Source of the DNA: Psychroflexus sediminis
GTDB lineage: Bacteria; Bacteroidota; Bacteroidia; Flavobacteriales; Flavobacteriaceae
Length of the DNA stretch: 64,000 nucleotides
Assembly (NCBI RefSeq): GCF_900099815.1
Contig: NZ_FNCW01000013.1
Span: 1-64,000, forward strand
Direction of reading: 5' to 3'
The first letter of the stretch is position 1, and each line of letters begins with the position of its first letter. The notes under the pieces are model-generated. The model worked only from the letters and a program-made list of their open reading frames with translations. It was not told where the DNA came from and did no database searches. A program made the translations under genes and the position numbers. Of the stretch, positions 1-7,479 are shown piece by piece.

Positions 1-345
1 ATCAATATCCTGATATAAAGACAGCCTACGATCTGGTTCAAGGACTCAGAAACATATTCAATACCGCAACATCTATTGAAATAGCCTATACAAAATTAGC
101 ACATTGGTATAAAGATGTAGAAAATACTGGCTTGAGAGCTTTCAATACAATAGCAAACACAATAACGCTCAATTATAGATCCATCCTGAACTACTTTATA
201 AACAGAAGCACGAATGCATCAGCAGAATCCTTTAATGCCAAAATAAAAGCTTTTAGAGCACAGTTCAGAGGTGTTAAAAATGTAGAATTTTTCCTTTATA
301 GACTCACTACGATATTTGCATAAACACAACTTTTAGTCTTGATCC
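1..345 (+). mobile_element. Right end of an ISL3-like insertion sequence (partial)
   Basis: The window opens inside a transposase gene that stops at 323. The bases just after it (324-345), read inward from the right, begin GGATCAAGAC and lie where a terminal inverted repeat should be; ISL3-family ends usually begin with GG. The next bases, 346-353 (TTTAAAAG), could be one copy of an 8-bp target duplication. The left end lies outside the window, so the outer boundary is inferred. Confidence 0.6.
3..323 (+). CDS. Transposase C-terminal fragment, ISL3/ISAon1-like DDE family
   Basis: The frame is open from the window edge, so this is the last 106 codons of a longer gene whose 5' part lies to the left. 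The C-terminal end carries the motif NASAESFNAKIKAFRAQFRG (about 35 codons before the stop), which matches the region around the last acidic catalytic residue of DDE_Tnp_ISL3 transposases; the Glu in ASAESFN is the likely catalytic residue. The protein ends LTTIFA, close to the presumed IS end. Whether the full element is intact cannot be judged here. The family call rests on this motif alone; the exact IS name is not resolved. Confidence 0.75.
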   Translation, partial: QYPDIKTAYDLVQGLRNIFNTATSIEIAYTKLAHWYKDVENTGLRAFNTIANTITLNYRSILNYFINRSTNASAESFNAKIKAFRAQFRGVKNVEFFLYRLTTIFA

Positions 346-832
346 TTTAAAAGCTTTATCTGACAGAGGATACTGGTGTTTTCCTGAAATTTCTCGTGAA
401 GTCACCCTGGAAGCTAGACAACTTGGGATAGAACATCTATTTTTGGATGAGCCGCTGAAGTTTAGCGAGATGCTTTTAAAAGGTAGAATAAAACAATTTG
501 AGGAAGCCGAAACCTTAGAGACACGACAGGTCTTTATAGACAGGGGTATTCCAGATGTTACCGCATATATGAATCATTTTAAGCAAGAGTACCCTCAAGA
601 ATTTAACGAAGCCAACGACAATTATAGATACGATCATGTATTTCTCTTTCCCATTTGGAACGACATTTATACACAAGACAATGAACGCTTCGAAGACTTG
701 GAACTTGCAAAAAACCTTCAAGATGCTCTCATAAAAACTTATCGCGATCTTGATTATGAACTCATAGAAGTTCCAAAATCAAGAATTCAAGAGCGAATAG
801 AATTCATTTTGAAAAGCATTCAAGAAAAATGA
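346..832 (+). pseudogene. AAA_28 / NadR-like ATPase, 5' end lost at the IS junction
   Basis: The reading frame runs open from the IS junction to the stop at 832. Its translation resumes at LKALSDRGYWCFPEISREVT and continues through IDRGIPDVTAYM and a tail of alternating charged helices. This resembles the small AAA_28 ATPases of Flavobacteriia, which begin with a P-loop (GGPGTGKT-type) just before the LxALxxxGY helix. No P-loop is present here; what precedes is the IS end. A shorter product could in principle start from TTG at 443, but it would lack the nucleotide-binding loop and the EISREV segment, so it is called a pseudogene. The stop overlaps the recQ start (ATGA), showing that the intact gene was once the first gene of the recQ-fmt operon. 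Confidence 0.7.
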
Positions 833-2745
833 CACCCACTCCCCTAGACATACTCAAAACCCATTGGGGATATGAAAGTTTTAAGCCTTCACAGAAACTT
901 GCTGTCACATCTGTTTTGTCGGGGAAAGATACCTGTGTGTTCCTCCCTACTGGTGGTGGAAAATCGCTTTGTTTCCAGATTCCTGCCCTTGTGGAACCTG
1001 GAATTTGCATTGTGATTTCACCTCTCGTTGCCCTGATGCAGGACCAAGTTGAAAACCTGAAGTCTAGAGGGATAAAAGCTCAACTGCTTAGAAGCGGGAT
1101 GTCCTACAAAGAAATTGATCAGAAACTGGATAACTGCGTGTATGGTAATTACAAGTTTCTGTATCTATCCCCTGAGCGCCTTCAGCAGGATCTGGTCCAG
1201 CAGCGTTTAACCAAAATGAATGTCAACTTTATTGCTATAGACGAAGCTCACTGTATTTCTCAGTGGGGACACGATTTTCGTCCAGCCTATTTAGAAATTT
1301 CAATTCTTAAAGAATTACATCCTAAAGTTCCTATTATAGCTTTAACTGCCACTGCTACAAGTCAAGTCAAAGAAGATATTGTTGAAGAACTTAAACTTAA
1401 TGATCCCATCGTGGTTGAAGAGAGTTTTGAACGATCAAACATTTCGTTTCTGAATTTGTTTTCAAATGATAAAATGAATGATTTGTTCATATTATTGAGT
1501 CAAACAGGACCAAGTAGTATCGTTTACGTGCGTAATCGCTCAGCCTGTATGGAGCTATCTGTTTTTCTCAATAAAAAAGGACTGAGATCCACTTTTTTTC
1601 ACGGAGGAATCACTCAAACTGAAAAACAAAATCGGCTGACTTCCTGGTTAGCTGAAGAACATCACGTTATGATTGCTACCAATGCTTTTGGCATGGGAAT
1701 CGACAAAGCTAATGTAAGGCTAGTCATTCATTACCATTTGCCAGAAAGCATGGAAAGCTACTATCAAGAAGCCGGAAGAGCTGGAAGAGATGGCTTATCA
1801 GCGAAAGCCATTATTCTTTATAATGAAAGTGACAAACAGCGTCTGAACAATCAGTTTGTAAAAACCATTCCCACCTTTGAGGCTGTAAAACTGGTTTATA
1901 AAGCTCTGATGAGCAAATTTAGGGTAGCTTACGGGGAAGGTGAAAACAGAACTTTTGATTTTAATTTTCATGAGTTTTGTTTACATTATAAGCTGCATAC
2001 TATCCTGACATATAATACCCTGAATCTTTTAGATAGATTGAGTGTTATCAGTTTAGATAAATCCTTTCAGAAAAAAACTAAATTGAAGTTTTTGGTCTCC
2101 AGCCAACACCTTATTCGTTTTATCGATACTCACACGCAATATGCCCTGCTTGTGAGAACTCTGTTAAGAACTTACGGCGGTGTTTTTGAACAAGAGCTAA
2201 GCATCAACCCACAACTTCTTAAAAAGAAAACAGGATTTAATGATACCGAAGTTTACACACAACTCGAAGCTCTGGAAAAGCATGGATTGCTCTCGGCTGA
2301 ATTTTTAAAACAAGACCTCAGTATTACCTTGATTAAACCACGTGAAGACAAATACAGCTTAAATCCACTTCGAAAACACATTTTTCAATACCAGGAAAAC
2401 AAACTTCGAAAAGCTGAGACTGTTTTGAAATATATTGAAGAAAATGACTTGTGCTTACAAAATTTTATTCTTAAATATTTTGGCGAAACAGACTTCACTG
2501 CATGTAGGATATGCAGCAATTGCCTTAAGACTAAAGCGGAAGGGAAAAAAGAATCCAGTTTTGGAGATGATAATAGCATTGAATCTTTTATCTTAAAAGT
2601 TTTAGGCCAATCTGAATCCAGTTCAAAAGAAATTATCCAAAAATGCGATTTTCCTAAAGCTATGCTGCTTGAAAGCTTACAAAGCCTCCTTGAAAAAGGA
2701 AAGATTAAATTAACTTCTAAAAACACTTATAGAAAAAACTTATGA
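829..2745 (+). CDS. recQ: ATP-dependent DNA helicase RecQ
   Basis: A 638-residue superfamily 2 helicase that unwinds DNA 3'-5' in recombination and repair. The Walker A motif is PTGGGKS (residues 40-46), the Walker B box is DEAH followed by CISQWGHDFRP (138-151), motif III is ALTATA, and motif VI is QEAGRAGRDG. A zinc-binding RecQ-C-terminal domain is seen near residue 550, with one Cys in DLCLQNF and three in CRICSNC. There is no clear HRDC domain after it, so this is one of the shorter RecQ forms (many Bacteroidota also carry a longer one). The start codon overlaps the stop of the upstream ATPase remnant, and the gene overlaps fmt by four bases, so recQ and fmt are translationally coupled. 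If the IS upstream has no outward promoter, expression may have changed. Confidence 0.95.
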   Translation: MTPTPLDILKTHWGYESFKPSQKLAVTSVLSGKDTCVFLPTGGGKSLCFQIPALVEPGICIVISPLVALMQDQVENLKSRGIKAQLLRSGMSYKEIDQKLDNCVYGNYKFLYLSPERLQQDLVQQRLTKMNVNFIAIDEAHCISQWGHDFRPAYLEISILKELHPKVPIIALTATATSQVKEDIVEELKLNDPIVVEESFERSNISFLNLFSNDKMNDLFILLSQTGPSSIVYVRNRSACMELSVFLNKKGLRSTFFHGGITQTEKQNRLTSWLAEEHHVMIATNAFGMGIDKANVRLVIHYHLPESMESYYQEAGRAGRDGLSAKAIILYNESDKQRLNNQFVKTIPTFEAVKLVYKALMSKFRVAYGEGENRTFDFNFHEFCLHYKLHTILTYNTLNLLDRLSVISLDKSFQKKTKLKFLVSSQHLIRFIDTHTQYALLVRTLLRTYGGVFEQELSINPQLLKKKTGFNDTEVYTQLEALEKHGLLSAEFLKQDLSITLIKPREDKYSLNPLRKHIFQYQENKLRKAETVLKYIEENDLCLQNFILKYFGETDFTACRICSNCLKTKAEGKKESSFGDDNSIESFILKVLGQSESSSKEIIQKCDFPKAMLLESLQSLLEKGKIKLTSKNTYRKNL

Positions 2746-3695
2746 ACAAATTACGTGTACTTTTTATGGGAACCCCCGAATTTGCTGTTGGGATCTTAGA
2801 CCACCTGGTAAACTCTCAAGTCGATATAGTTGGCGTGGTTACAGCTCCTGATAAACCGGCTGGCCGGGGTAAACGCTTACAGGCTTCCGCTGTAAAGCAA
2901 TATGCTGAAAAACAAAATATTGAGGTTTTACAGCCGACCAATCTTAAATCTGAAGAATTTCAGGAAGATTTGAAGCGTTTAAATCCGAATTTGATGGTAG
3001 TTGTGGCCTTCAGGATGTTACCTAAAAAGGTCTGGAGTTTTCCCGAATTTGGTACTTTCAATCTTCATGCCTCCCTGTTACCACAATACCGTGGGGCTGC
3101 CCCTATCAATTGGGCAATTATCAATGGTGAAAAAGAAACTGGAGTCACGACCTTCTTTATCGATGAACAAATTGATACCGGTAAAATTATTGATTTTAAA
3201 ACTTTACCTATAAAACCTGAAGATGATGTAGAAAGTCTTCATGATAAATTAGTAACACTAGGAGCTGCATTGGTACTTGAAACTGTCAAGTCTATTGAAA
3301 AAGGAAAAACGGAGGCTAAATCTCAAAAACATGAGATGACTTTAAAATCTGCTCCGAAACTAACCAGAGAAAATACAAAGATCAACTGGAATCAATCAGC
3401 TCAAGAAATTATCAATTTTGTAAGAGGCTTAACTCCTTTTCCAACCGCCTGGACAGAGGTGAATATGAATGGTGAGGTTCTAAGAGTGAAAATCTATAAA
3501 GTAGACGCTAGTTTTGAAAATCATGATAAAACTGTTGGGAGTTCCTTCTATAATAAGGAAGAGAAAAATATTTGTGTCGCAGTAAATGATGGCCTTATCC
3601 AGATTAAGGAACTTCAGTTGCCTGGTAAAAAAAGATTGACATCACAGGCTTTGGTGAACGGATTGGGGTGGGATAATGACTACAGATTTATATAA
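2742..3695 (+). CDS. fmt: Methionyl-tRNA formyltransferase
   Basis: A 317-residue enzyme that formylates initiator Met-tRNA from 10-formyl-tetrahydrofolate. The formyltransferase signature is NLHASLLPQYRG (residues 107-118), with catalytic Asn107, His109 and Asp145 in DEQIDTG. The N-terminal Rossmann-type half is followed by an OB-like C-terminal domain after SAPKLTRENTKINW. The length is normal for the family. The ATG overlaps the recQ stop. A weak hairpin follows, then the promoter of the HU gene. Confidence 0.96.
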   Translation: MNKLRVLFMGTPEFAVGILDHLVNSQVDIVGVVTAPDKPAGRGKRLQASAVKQYAEKQNIEVLQPTNLKSEEFQEDLKRLNPNLMVVVAFRMLPKKVWSFPEFGTFNLHASLLPQYRGAAPINWAIINGEKETGVTTFFIDEQIDTGKIIDFKTLPIKPEDDVESLHDKLVTLGAALVLETVKSIEKGKTEAKSQKHEMTLKSAPKLTRENTKINWNQSAQEIINFVRGLTPFPTAWTEVNMNGEVLRVKIYKVDASFENHDKTVGSSFYNKEEKNICVAVNDGLIQIKELQLPGKKRLTSQALVNGLGWDNDYRFI

Positions 3696-3782
3696 AATTT
3701 AAATTTAGATATCAGATATTTAAAAATAATAGCTGGAAAAGCTGTTTTTTCGCCCATTCTACAAGGATTTTATGCGTATTTT

Positions 3783-3813
3783 CTTGCACAGTAATATTTT
3801 CCATATAAATTTG
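3783..3813 (+). promoter_or_regulatory. Probable promoter of the HU gene
   Basis: The -7 element TAAATTTG is at 3806-3813 and an imperfect -33 element (CTTG) at 3783-3786, 19 bases apart, which fits the Bacteroidota TTTG/TAnnTTTG layout. It leaves a short AT-rich leader of about 40 bases before the start at 3861. Confidence 0.6.
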
Positions 3814-3860
3814 TAATGTGTTAATAAAATGTTTAATCAATAAAATCTAAATTTTACATT

Positions 3861-4133
3861 ATGAACAAAACGAATTTAATCGATGCCATGGCAGAAGATG
3901 CTGGCGTTACTAAAGCTGAAGCTAAAAAAGCATTAGAGTCTTTTCTGGAAAACGTAGAAGGCGCTCTTAAAAAAGGAGATCGCGTTTCTTTAGTTGGATT
4001 TGGATCTTGGTCTGTATCTAAAAGAGCTGCACGTGAAGGTAGAAACCCACAAACCGGTAAAACTATCAAAATCGCTGCTAAAAATGTAGTAAAATTCAAA
4101 GCTGGATCTGACTTGCAAAAAGCGGTCAATTAA
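3861..4133 (+). CDS. HU family DNA-binding protein
   Basis: A 90-residue nucleoid protein that bends DNA as a dimer. It begins MNKTNLIDAMAEDAGVTK and contains the conserved beta-arm region around GRNPQTGKTIKI, ending in AGSDLQKAVN, all standard for HU/IHF. The length is exactly that of HU. It is transcribed alone: a promoter lies just upstream and a strong terminator just downstream. Confidence 0.96.
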   Translation: MNKTNLIDAMAEDAGVTKAEAKKALESFLENVEGALKKGDRVSLVGFGSWSVSKRAAREGRNPQTGKTIKIAAKNVVKFKAGSDLQKAVN

Positions 4134-4165
4134 GCTAGGAATTTTTACATTTCATTAAAAAATTA

Positions 4166-4194
4166 AAGACCTTTTGTAAAAAGGTCTTTTTTTT
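4166..4194 (+). terminator. Terminator of the HU gene
   Basis: A 10-bp stem, 4166-4175 (AAGACCTTTT) against 4179-4188, with a three-base loop, runs into eight T residues: a classic intrinsic terminator. Confidence 0.9.
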
Positions 4195-4235
4195 ATTATA
4201 ATTTTAATTAAATTGTTAAATCTAAAACCCTGACT

Positions 4236-4799
4236 ATGGAAAGACTGCAACCTAACCGAGGGGATGTATTAGTATCTGAACCTTCTACGATTGGTGATTT
4301 AACGTTTAATCGATCGGTTATACTCCTAGCACATCTGGATACAGAAGGAGCTGTCGGTTTTATCATCAATAAGCCATTGGATTTTAATCTTGAAGAATTA
4401 ATTCCGGAGATAGATGAAACTTTTAAAATTTTTAATGGGGGTCCAGTCGAGCAAGAAAACCTTTATTTTATCCATGACGTTCCCCATCTGATTTCAAATA
4501 GTGTTGAAATAAAAGATGGTATTTACTGGGGAGGTTCCTTTGAAACCATTGTGAATTTGATTAATACCAGGAAAATAACTTCAGAAAACATCAAATTTTT
4601 TCTAGGCTATTCGGGCTGGGATGCTTCTCAACTTGAATCTGAAATCGATTTGAATACTTGGATTATAGATTCAGATACCAAGGCCAATGATATTCTTAAT
4701 TCTCTTAAAGATGGCCGATACTGGCAGGAAAAGATGAAAAACCTTGGAGGCCAATACCTATTATGGTCTAATGCACCGGATAATCCAAACTATAACTAA
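4236..4799 (+). CDS. YqgE/AlgH family protein (UPF0301)
   Basis: A 187-residue protein of the YqgE/AlgH family, whose biochemical role is not established. The hallmarks are the start LQPNRGDVLVSEPS, the VGFIINKPL segment, FNGGPVEQ and FFLGYSGWDASQLESEI. The length is normal. It converges with the class IV aminotransferase gene, overlapping it by four bases tail to tail, so they are not co-transcribed. No signal peptide is seen, so it should be cytosolic. Confidence 0.92.
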   Translation: MERLQPNRGDVLVSEPSTIGDLTFNRSVILLAHLDTEGAVGFIINKPLDFNLEELIPEIDETFKIFNGGPVEQENLYFIHDVPHLISNSVEIKDGIYWGGSFETIVNLINTRKITSENIKFFLGYSGWDASQLESEIDLNTWIIDSDTKANDILNSLKDGRYWQEKMKNLGGQYLLWSNAPDNPNYN

Positions 4800-5650
4800 A
4801 CTTCCACTAGCCTAGCTTTCGCATTAAGCTTTCCTATTAAATTTTTAGCTAAAGTGTTAGTGTAGGTCTTCTTTCTATATTTAGTGATGGATTGTATACC
4901 TTGTATCGCGTTTGTATAAAAGATTTCATCTGCTTTTTGCAGTTCAAATGGCGAAATCGACTCTTCGGTTATGGTATAATCTTCCGTCTTCTTTAAAATT
5001 TCTATAAGTTGCTTCCGAATAATACCATTAAGGCAGCCATCCGATAAAGGCGGCGTTTTAATTGCAGAGCCTTTTATAACGAAAATATTACCATTGGTGA
5101 CTTCAAGAACAGATTTTTTCTCGTTGATAAGAAAACAATTATCAAAGTCATTTTCTTTGGCGTAAACACCCGCCAGAATATTGACTAGTTTATTATTAGA
5201 CTTGATTGTGGAAAGCATTCCTGACTGAATGTAGTGGTCTTTAAATAATTCAACTTCACAAGGCTTATCATTTAAAGTGAAAAAAGCGTTATCTAATGGC
5301 CTTGTTGAAATAATGTATCCAATCGTATTATCTTCTGGGATGTAATACCCCCCTTCAGATCTGTGGATGTTTATCCTTACTCTCACTGGTGCTTTTTCTA
5401 AATCATTGGCTTTGATTAATTCAATAATTTTTTCTTCCAAAAATTCGGGTGAAAATTCCATAGGAATATGCATTCTCAAAATACGCATGGAAGACATTAA
5501 CCTAAAATAATGAGACTCCCAAAACATGATTTTGGAATTGATAACTCTCAGGGTTTCAAAAAGTCCGTCACCATAAGTATAGCCTCTATTATTGAGATTT
5601 AAAGATGAATTTTCAATAGATTGTATTTCTCCGTTTATAAAAACGTTCAT
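4796..5650 (-). CDS. Class IV PLP-dependent aminotransferase (possible aminodeoxychorismate lyase)
   Basis: A 284-residue fold-type IV PLP enzyme, related to branched-chain aminotransferases, D-amino-acid aminotransferases and 4-amino-4-deoxychorismate lyase (PabC). The fold signature NNRGYTYGDGLFETLRV is at residues 20-36. The Lys in STIKSNN (about 150) is the likely Schiff-base residue, and SDGCLNGIIR is the usual C-terminal phosphate-binding segment. The substrate cannot be fixed from the sequence. Its size and the absence of a classic BCAT signature fit PabC, but no folate gene is next to it. It lies ten bases after the START-like gene on the same strand, so the two are probably one transcript. 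Confidence 0.85.
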   Translation of the reverse strand: MNVFINGEIQSIENSSLNLNNRGYTYGDGLFETLRVINSKIMFWESHYFRLMSSMRILRMHIPMEFSPEFLEEKIIELIKANDLEKAPVRVRINIHRSEGGYYIPEDNTIGYIISTRPLDNAFFTLNDKPCEVELFKDHYIQSGMLSTIKSNNKLVNILAGVYAKENDFDNCFLINEKKSVLEVTNGNIFVIKGSAIKTPPLSDGCLNGIIRKQLIEILKKTEDYTITEESISPFELQKADEIFYTNAIQGIQSITKYRKKTYTNTLAKNLIGKLNAKARLVEV

Positions 5651-5659
5651 AGTAATTTA

Positions 5660-6052
5660 TTATGATGATCCTAAAATTTGCTTCAAGTCTGACACTGTAT
5701 TTTCCCACAACATCTTGCCTTCATCCACTTCATCCTCCTCGGCAAAATCGGTAATCATGAGCGATACATCTTTGGTAATTTCATCGACTTGAATCTTCAT
5801 CTCAAAATAATAATTTAAACCTTCTTCCTCATCTGCAGTCCACCTCAATTTCATGCGATCGTCTGTTTTTTTGGAAAGTAACTTAGCCTGTTCTTCACTT
5901 CCTTCCCAAATAAAGGTGAAAAGTTCGCCCCTGGAGTTCACATTATCAGCAAACCACTCGCTTAAACCAGATGGAGTTGATATGTATTGATACAATAAGG
6001 ATGGAGAGGCTTGTATTGGAAATTCTAATTCATATTTGACTTTATCACTCAT
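5660..6052 (-). CDS. START-like domain protein
   Basis: A small (130-residue) protein with a START/SRPBCC-like fold. It begins MSDKVKYELEFPIQASPSLL and contains GLSEWFADNV, a pattern seen in AHSA1/START-like ligand-binding proteins. The ligand and role are unknown. An upstream in-frame ATG at 6079 would add nine residues, but the family normally begins at MSDKVKYE, so the ATG at 6052 is preferred. It is the first gene of a two-gene unit with the downstream aminotransferase. Its 5' side faces the tRNA-Met gene. Confidence 0.8.
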   Translation of the reverse strand: MSDKVKYELEFPIQASPSLLYQYISTPSGLSEWFADNVNSRGELFTFIWEGSEEQAKLLSKKTDDRMKLRWTADEEEGLNYYFEMKIQVDEITKDVSLMITDFAEEDEVDEGKMLWENTVSDLKQILGSS

Positions 6053-6136
6053 CTTAATCAATTTTAGATTGAAAAGCAATATATGGATAATTGGGTGAAG
6101 AATAAAAATTTTAATTGAAATTATTCCATAAACAAA

Positions 6137-6167
6137 TTTGCGAAAGCAAAAGATAATATTATCTTTG
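6137..6167 (+). promoter_or_regulatory. Promoter of the tRNA-Met gene
   Basis: TTTG at 6137-6140 and TATCTTTG at 6160-6167 are separated by 19 bases, an exact match to the Bacteroidota sigma-A promoter pattern, about 15 bases before the tRNA. Confidence 0.85.
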
Positions 6168-6181
6168 CAATCCTTTAAAAA

Positions 6182-6255
6182 GGCGTGGTAGCTCAGTTGG
6201 TTAGAGCGTCGGATTCATAACCCGGAGGTCACGAGTTCAACTCTCGTCCACGCTA
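6182..6255 (+). tRNA. tRNA-Met (CAT anticodon)
   Basis: A 74-base cloverleaf. The acceptor 6182-6188 pairs with 6248-6254 (first pair a G-T wobble), the D stem is GCTC/GAGC, the anticodon CAT is at 6216-6218, and the T arm is ACGAG/CTCGT. The anticodon stem ends in an A-C mismatch next to the loop and lacks the three G-C pairs of initiator tRNA, so it is not the initiator type. Elongator Met is the likeliest identity. An Ile2 tRNA with lysidine at C34 also has a CAT gene anticodon and is not excluded. No CCA is encoded. Confidence 0.93.
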
Positions 6256-6258
6256 CAA

Positions 6259-6286
6259 AAAAACCCTGCATTTTGCAGGGTTTTTT
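6259..6286 (+). terminator. Terminator after tRNA-Met
   Basis: AAACCCTGCA pairs with TGCAGGGTTT around a three-base loop at 6271-6273, followed by a T run. Confidence 0.9.
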
Positions 6287-6347
6287 AATTTAAGAGGGTT
6301 CTCACTCAATTAAGCATTATTTTCAGGGCTTAAGTAAATTGTTCAAA

Positions 6348-6554
6348 TTACTTACTAGATTTTTTCTTATTATCTTTCTTTTTTTTGCCTTTTTCAGCTT
6401 TCTCTTTAGCCAATTGTTTATCACGCTTAGCTTTGGCTTTAATTTCTCTGTTGAAGTGAACTCCATCACCATGCATATCGGCTAGATGCACCTGCTCTTC
6501 ACTTTTACTCGCATCCTCCCAGGGCTTGATGTGTGTTTTATCTTTTAAACTCAT
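6348..6554 (-). CDS. Small lysine-rich protein of unknown function
   Basis: A 68-residue protein with a mixed N-terminal half (KPWEDASKSEEQVHLADMHGDG) and a C-terminal half made almost wholly of Lys, Glu and Ala ending in KKKDNKKKSSK. The composition suggests a helical, very basic tail that could bind nucleic acid, but no known domain is recognised. The ORF uses ATG and sits between the tRNA terminator and an envelope-protein gene on the same strand. The specific N-terminal half argues that it is a real gene, not a low-complexity chance frame. Confidence 0.65.
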   Translation of the reverse strand: MSLKDKTHIKPWEDASKSEEQVHLADMHGDGVHFNREIKAKAKRDKQLAKEKAEKGKKKKDNKKKSSK

Positions 6555-6717
6555 ATTTTTTTTTGTTTAAATATAAAGTTAATCTTACTTTACACAACAT
6601 AATAAAGAGTTAAAAGGGTTAAAAACTGAGAATTCGATAGCTTTTTGACCAAATTTTCTAAGACTATAGTTAAAACAGATTAAATATCAAACCCAGCAGT
6701 GGGTATTCAAATTGGTA

Positions 6718-7329
6718 TTACTCAATTTTAACTAATGTTGATTTACCAGACTTATTCTTTTTAATAAATAAGGATTCAGAAACTTGTTTGTAGGATATTT
6801 TAGGTGGATTTTTTATATAGGATTCATCAAGGATTATATTTTGAGGTTCTTTGGATAAGTAGGCTTCCAAATCGCCTTGTTTATTGATCAAAACTTCAAA
6901 ATAGTTGTAATACACCACTTTCTTACCCAAAGCTTTATTTTCACCCGCTACTTCTTTAATCAGTTGCAAAACAATGGCTTTGCCCTTCTTGAAATTTTTT
7001 GCATTTAAAAACTGGGGTACTATAACTTCGTTTCCTGAGGTATCGATATAACCAAAATAGGATATCCCCTCTTTTTCCATTTCTATTAAACATCTTCCAT
7101 CACTAAATAAGGGATAAAAGCCGTTATCTGTTTGGTTTTCAACAAGATCGGATCTATAATCAATAACTATAGCGCCCTCTCTGTCGATAAAAGCCCATCG
7201 ATCATTTTTTTGTACAGCAGCCAAATCTTCATGAAACGGAGATACATAGTCTAAATTATCTAGGGTTTGAGATAAGCTTAAAAAAGGAAGCATTAAAATA
7301 ATGCAACTTATCCATTTAAATTTTGCCAT
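6718..7329 (-). CDS. Secreted WG-repeat protein
   Basis: A 203-residue exported protein. It has a cleavable signal peptide (MAKFKWISCIILMLPFLSLSQ, cut near LSLSQ). Two WG-like repeats are visible: NDRWAFIDREGAIVI around residue 41 and YFGYIDTSGNEVIVPQF around 90. WG repeats form beta structures and occur in many Bacteroidota envelope proteins of unknown role. The C-terminal third has no recognised domain. It is monocistronic as far as can be seen; no clear promoter match was found. Confidence 0.75.
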   Translation of the reverse strand: MAKFKWISCIILMLPFLSLSQTLDNLDYVSPFHEDLAAVQKNDRWAFIDREGAIVIDYRSDLVENQTDNGFYPLFSDGRCLIEMEKEGISYFGYIDTSGNEVIVPQFLNAKNFKKGKAIVLQLIKEVAGENKALGKKVVYYNYFEVLINKQGDLEAYLSKEPQNIILDESYIKNPPKISYKQVSESLFIKKNKSGKSTLVKIE

Positions 7330-7479
7330 TATTTTGGTATTTTAAGATTTATATCATAAATATACGAACCTATTATGGCTTCTAAAATGATATTAATCAT
7401 GGTTTAGGGTAATTATGACAAATTTAGAAGAGTCTCTGCTTTTGAAAATTTAAAAATTATGATACAAATCTAGTGGGGT

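Noticed and set aside
443-832. An intact 129-residue gene starting at TTG 443
   Set aside because: The open frame extends upstream to the IS junction with conserved family sequence (GYWCFPEISREVTLEA), so this start would only reflect a truncated remnant without a P-loop.
3728-3754. Hairpin after fmt as a terminator
   Set aside because: The stem (AGCT/AGCT) is only 4-5 bp; the T run may be chance in AT-rich sequence. Not listed as a feature.
6209-6225. The A-C mismatch at the base of the tRNA anticodon loop as a sign of a decayed tRNA
   Set aside because: All other stems are intact, and a strong promoter and terminator flank the gene. A single mismatch here is tolerable.
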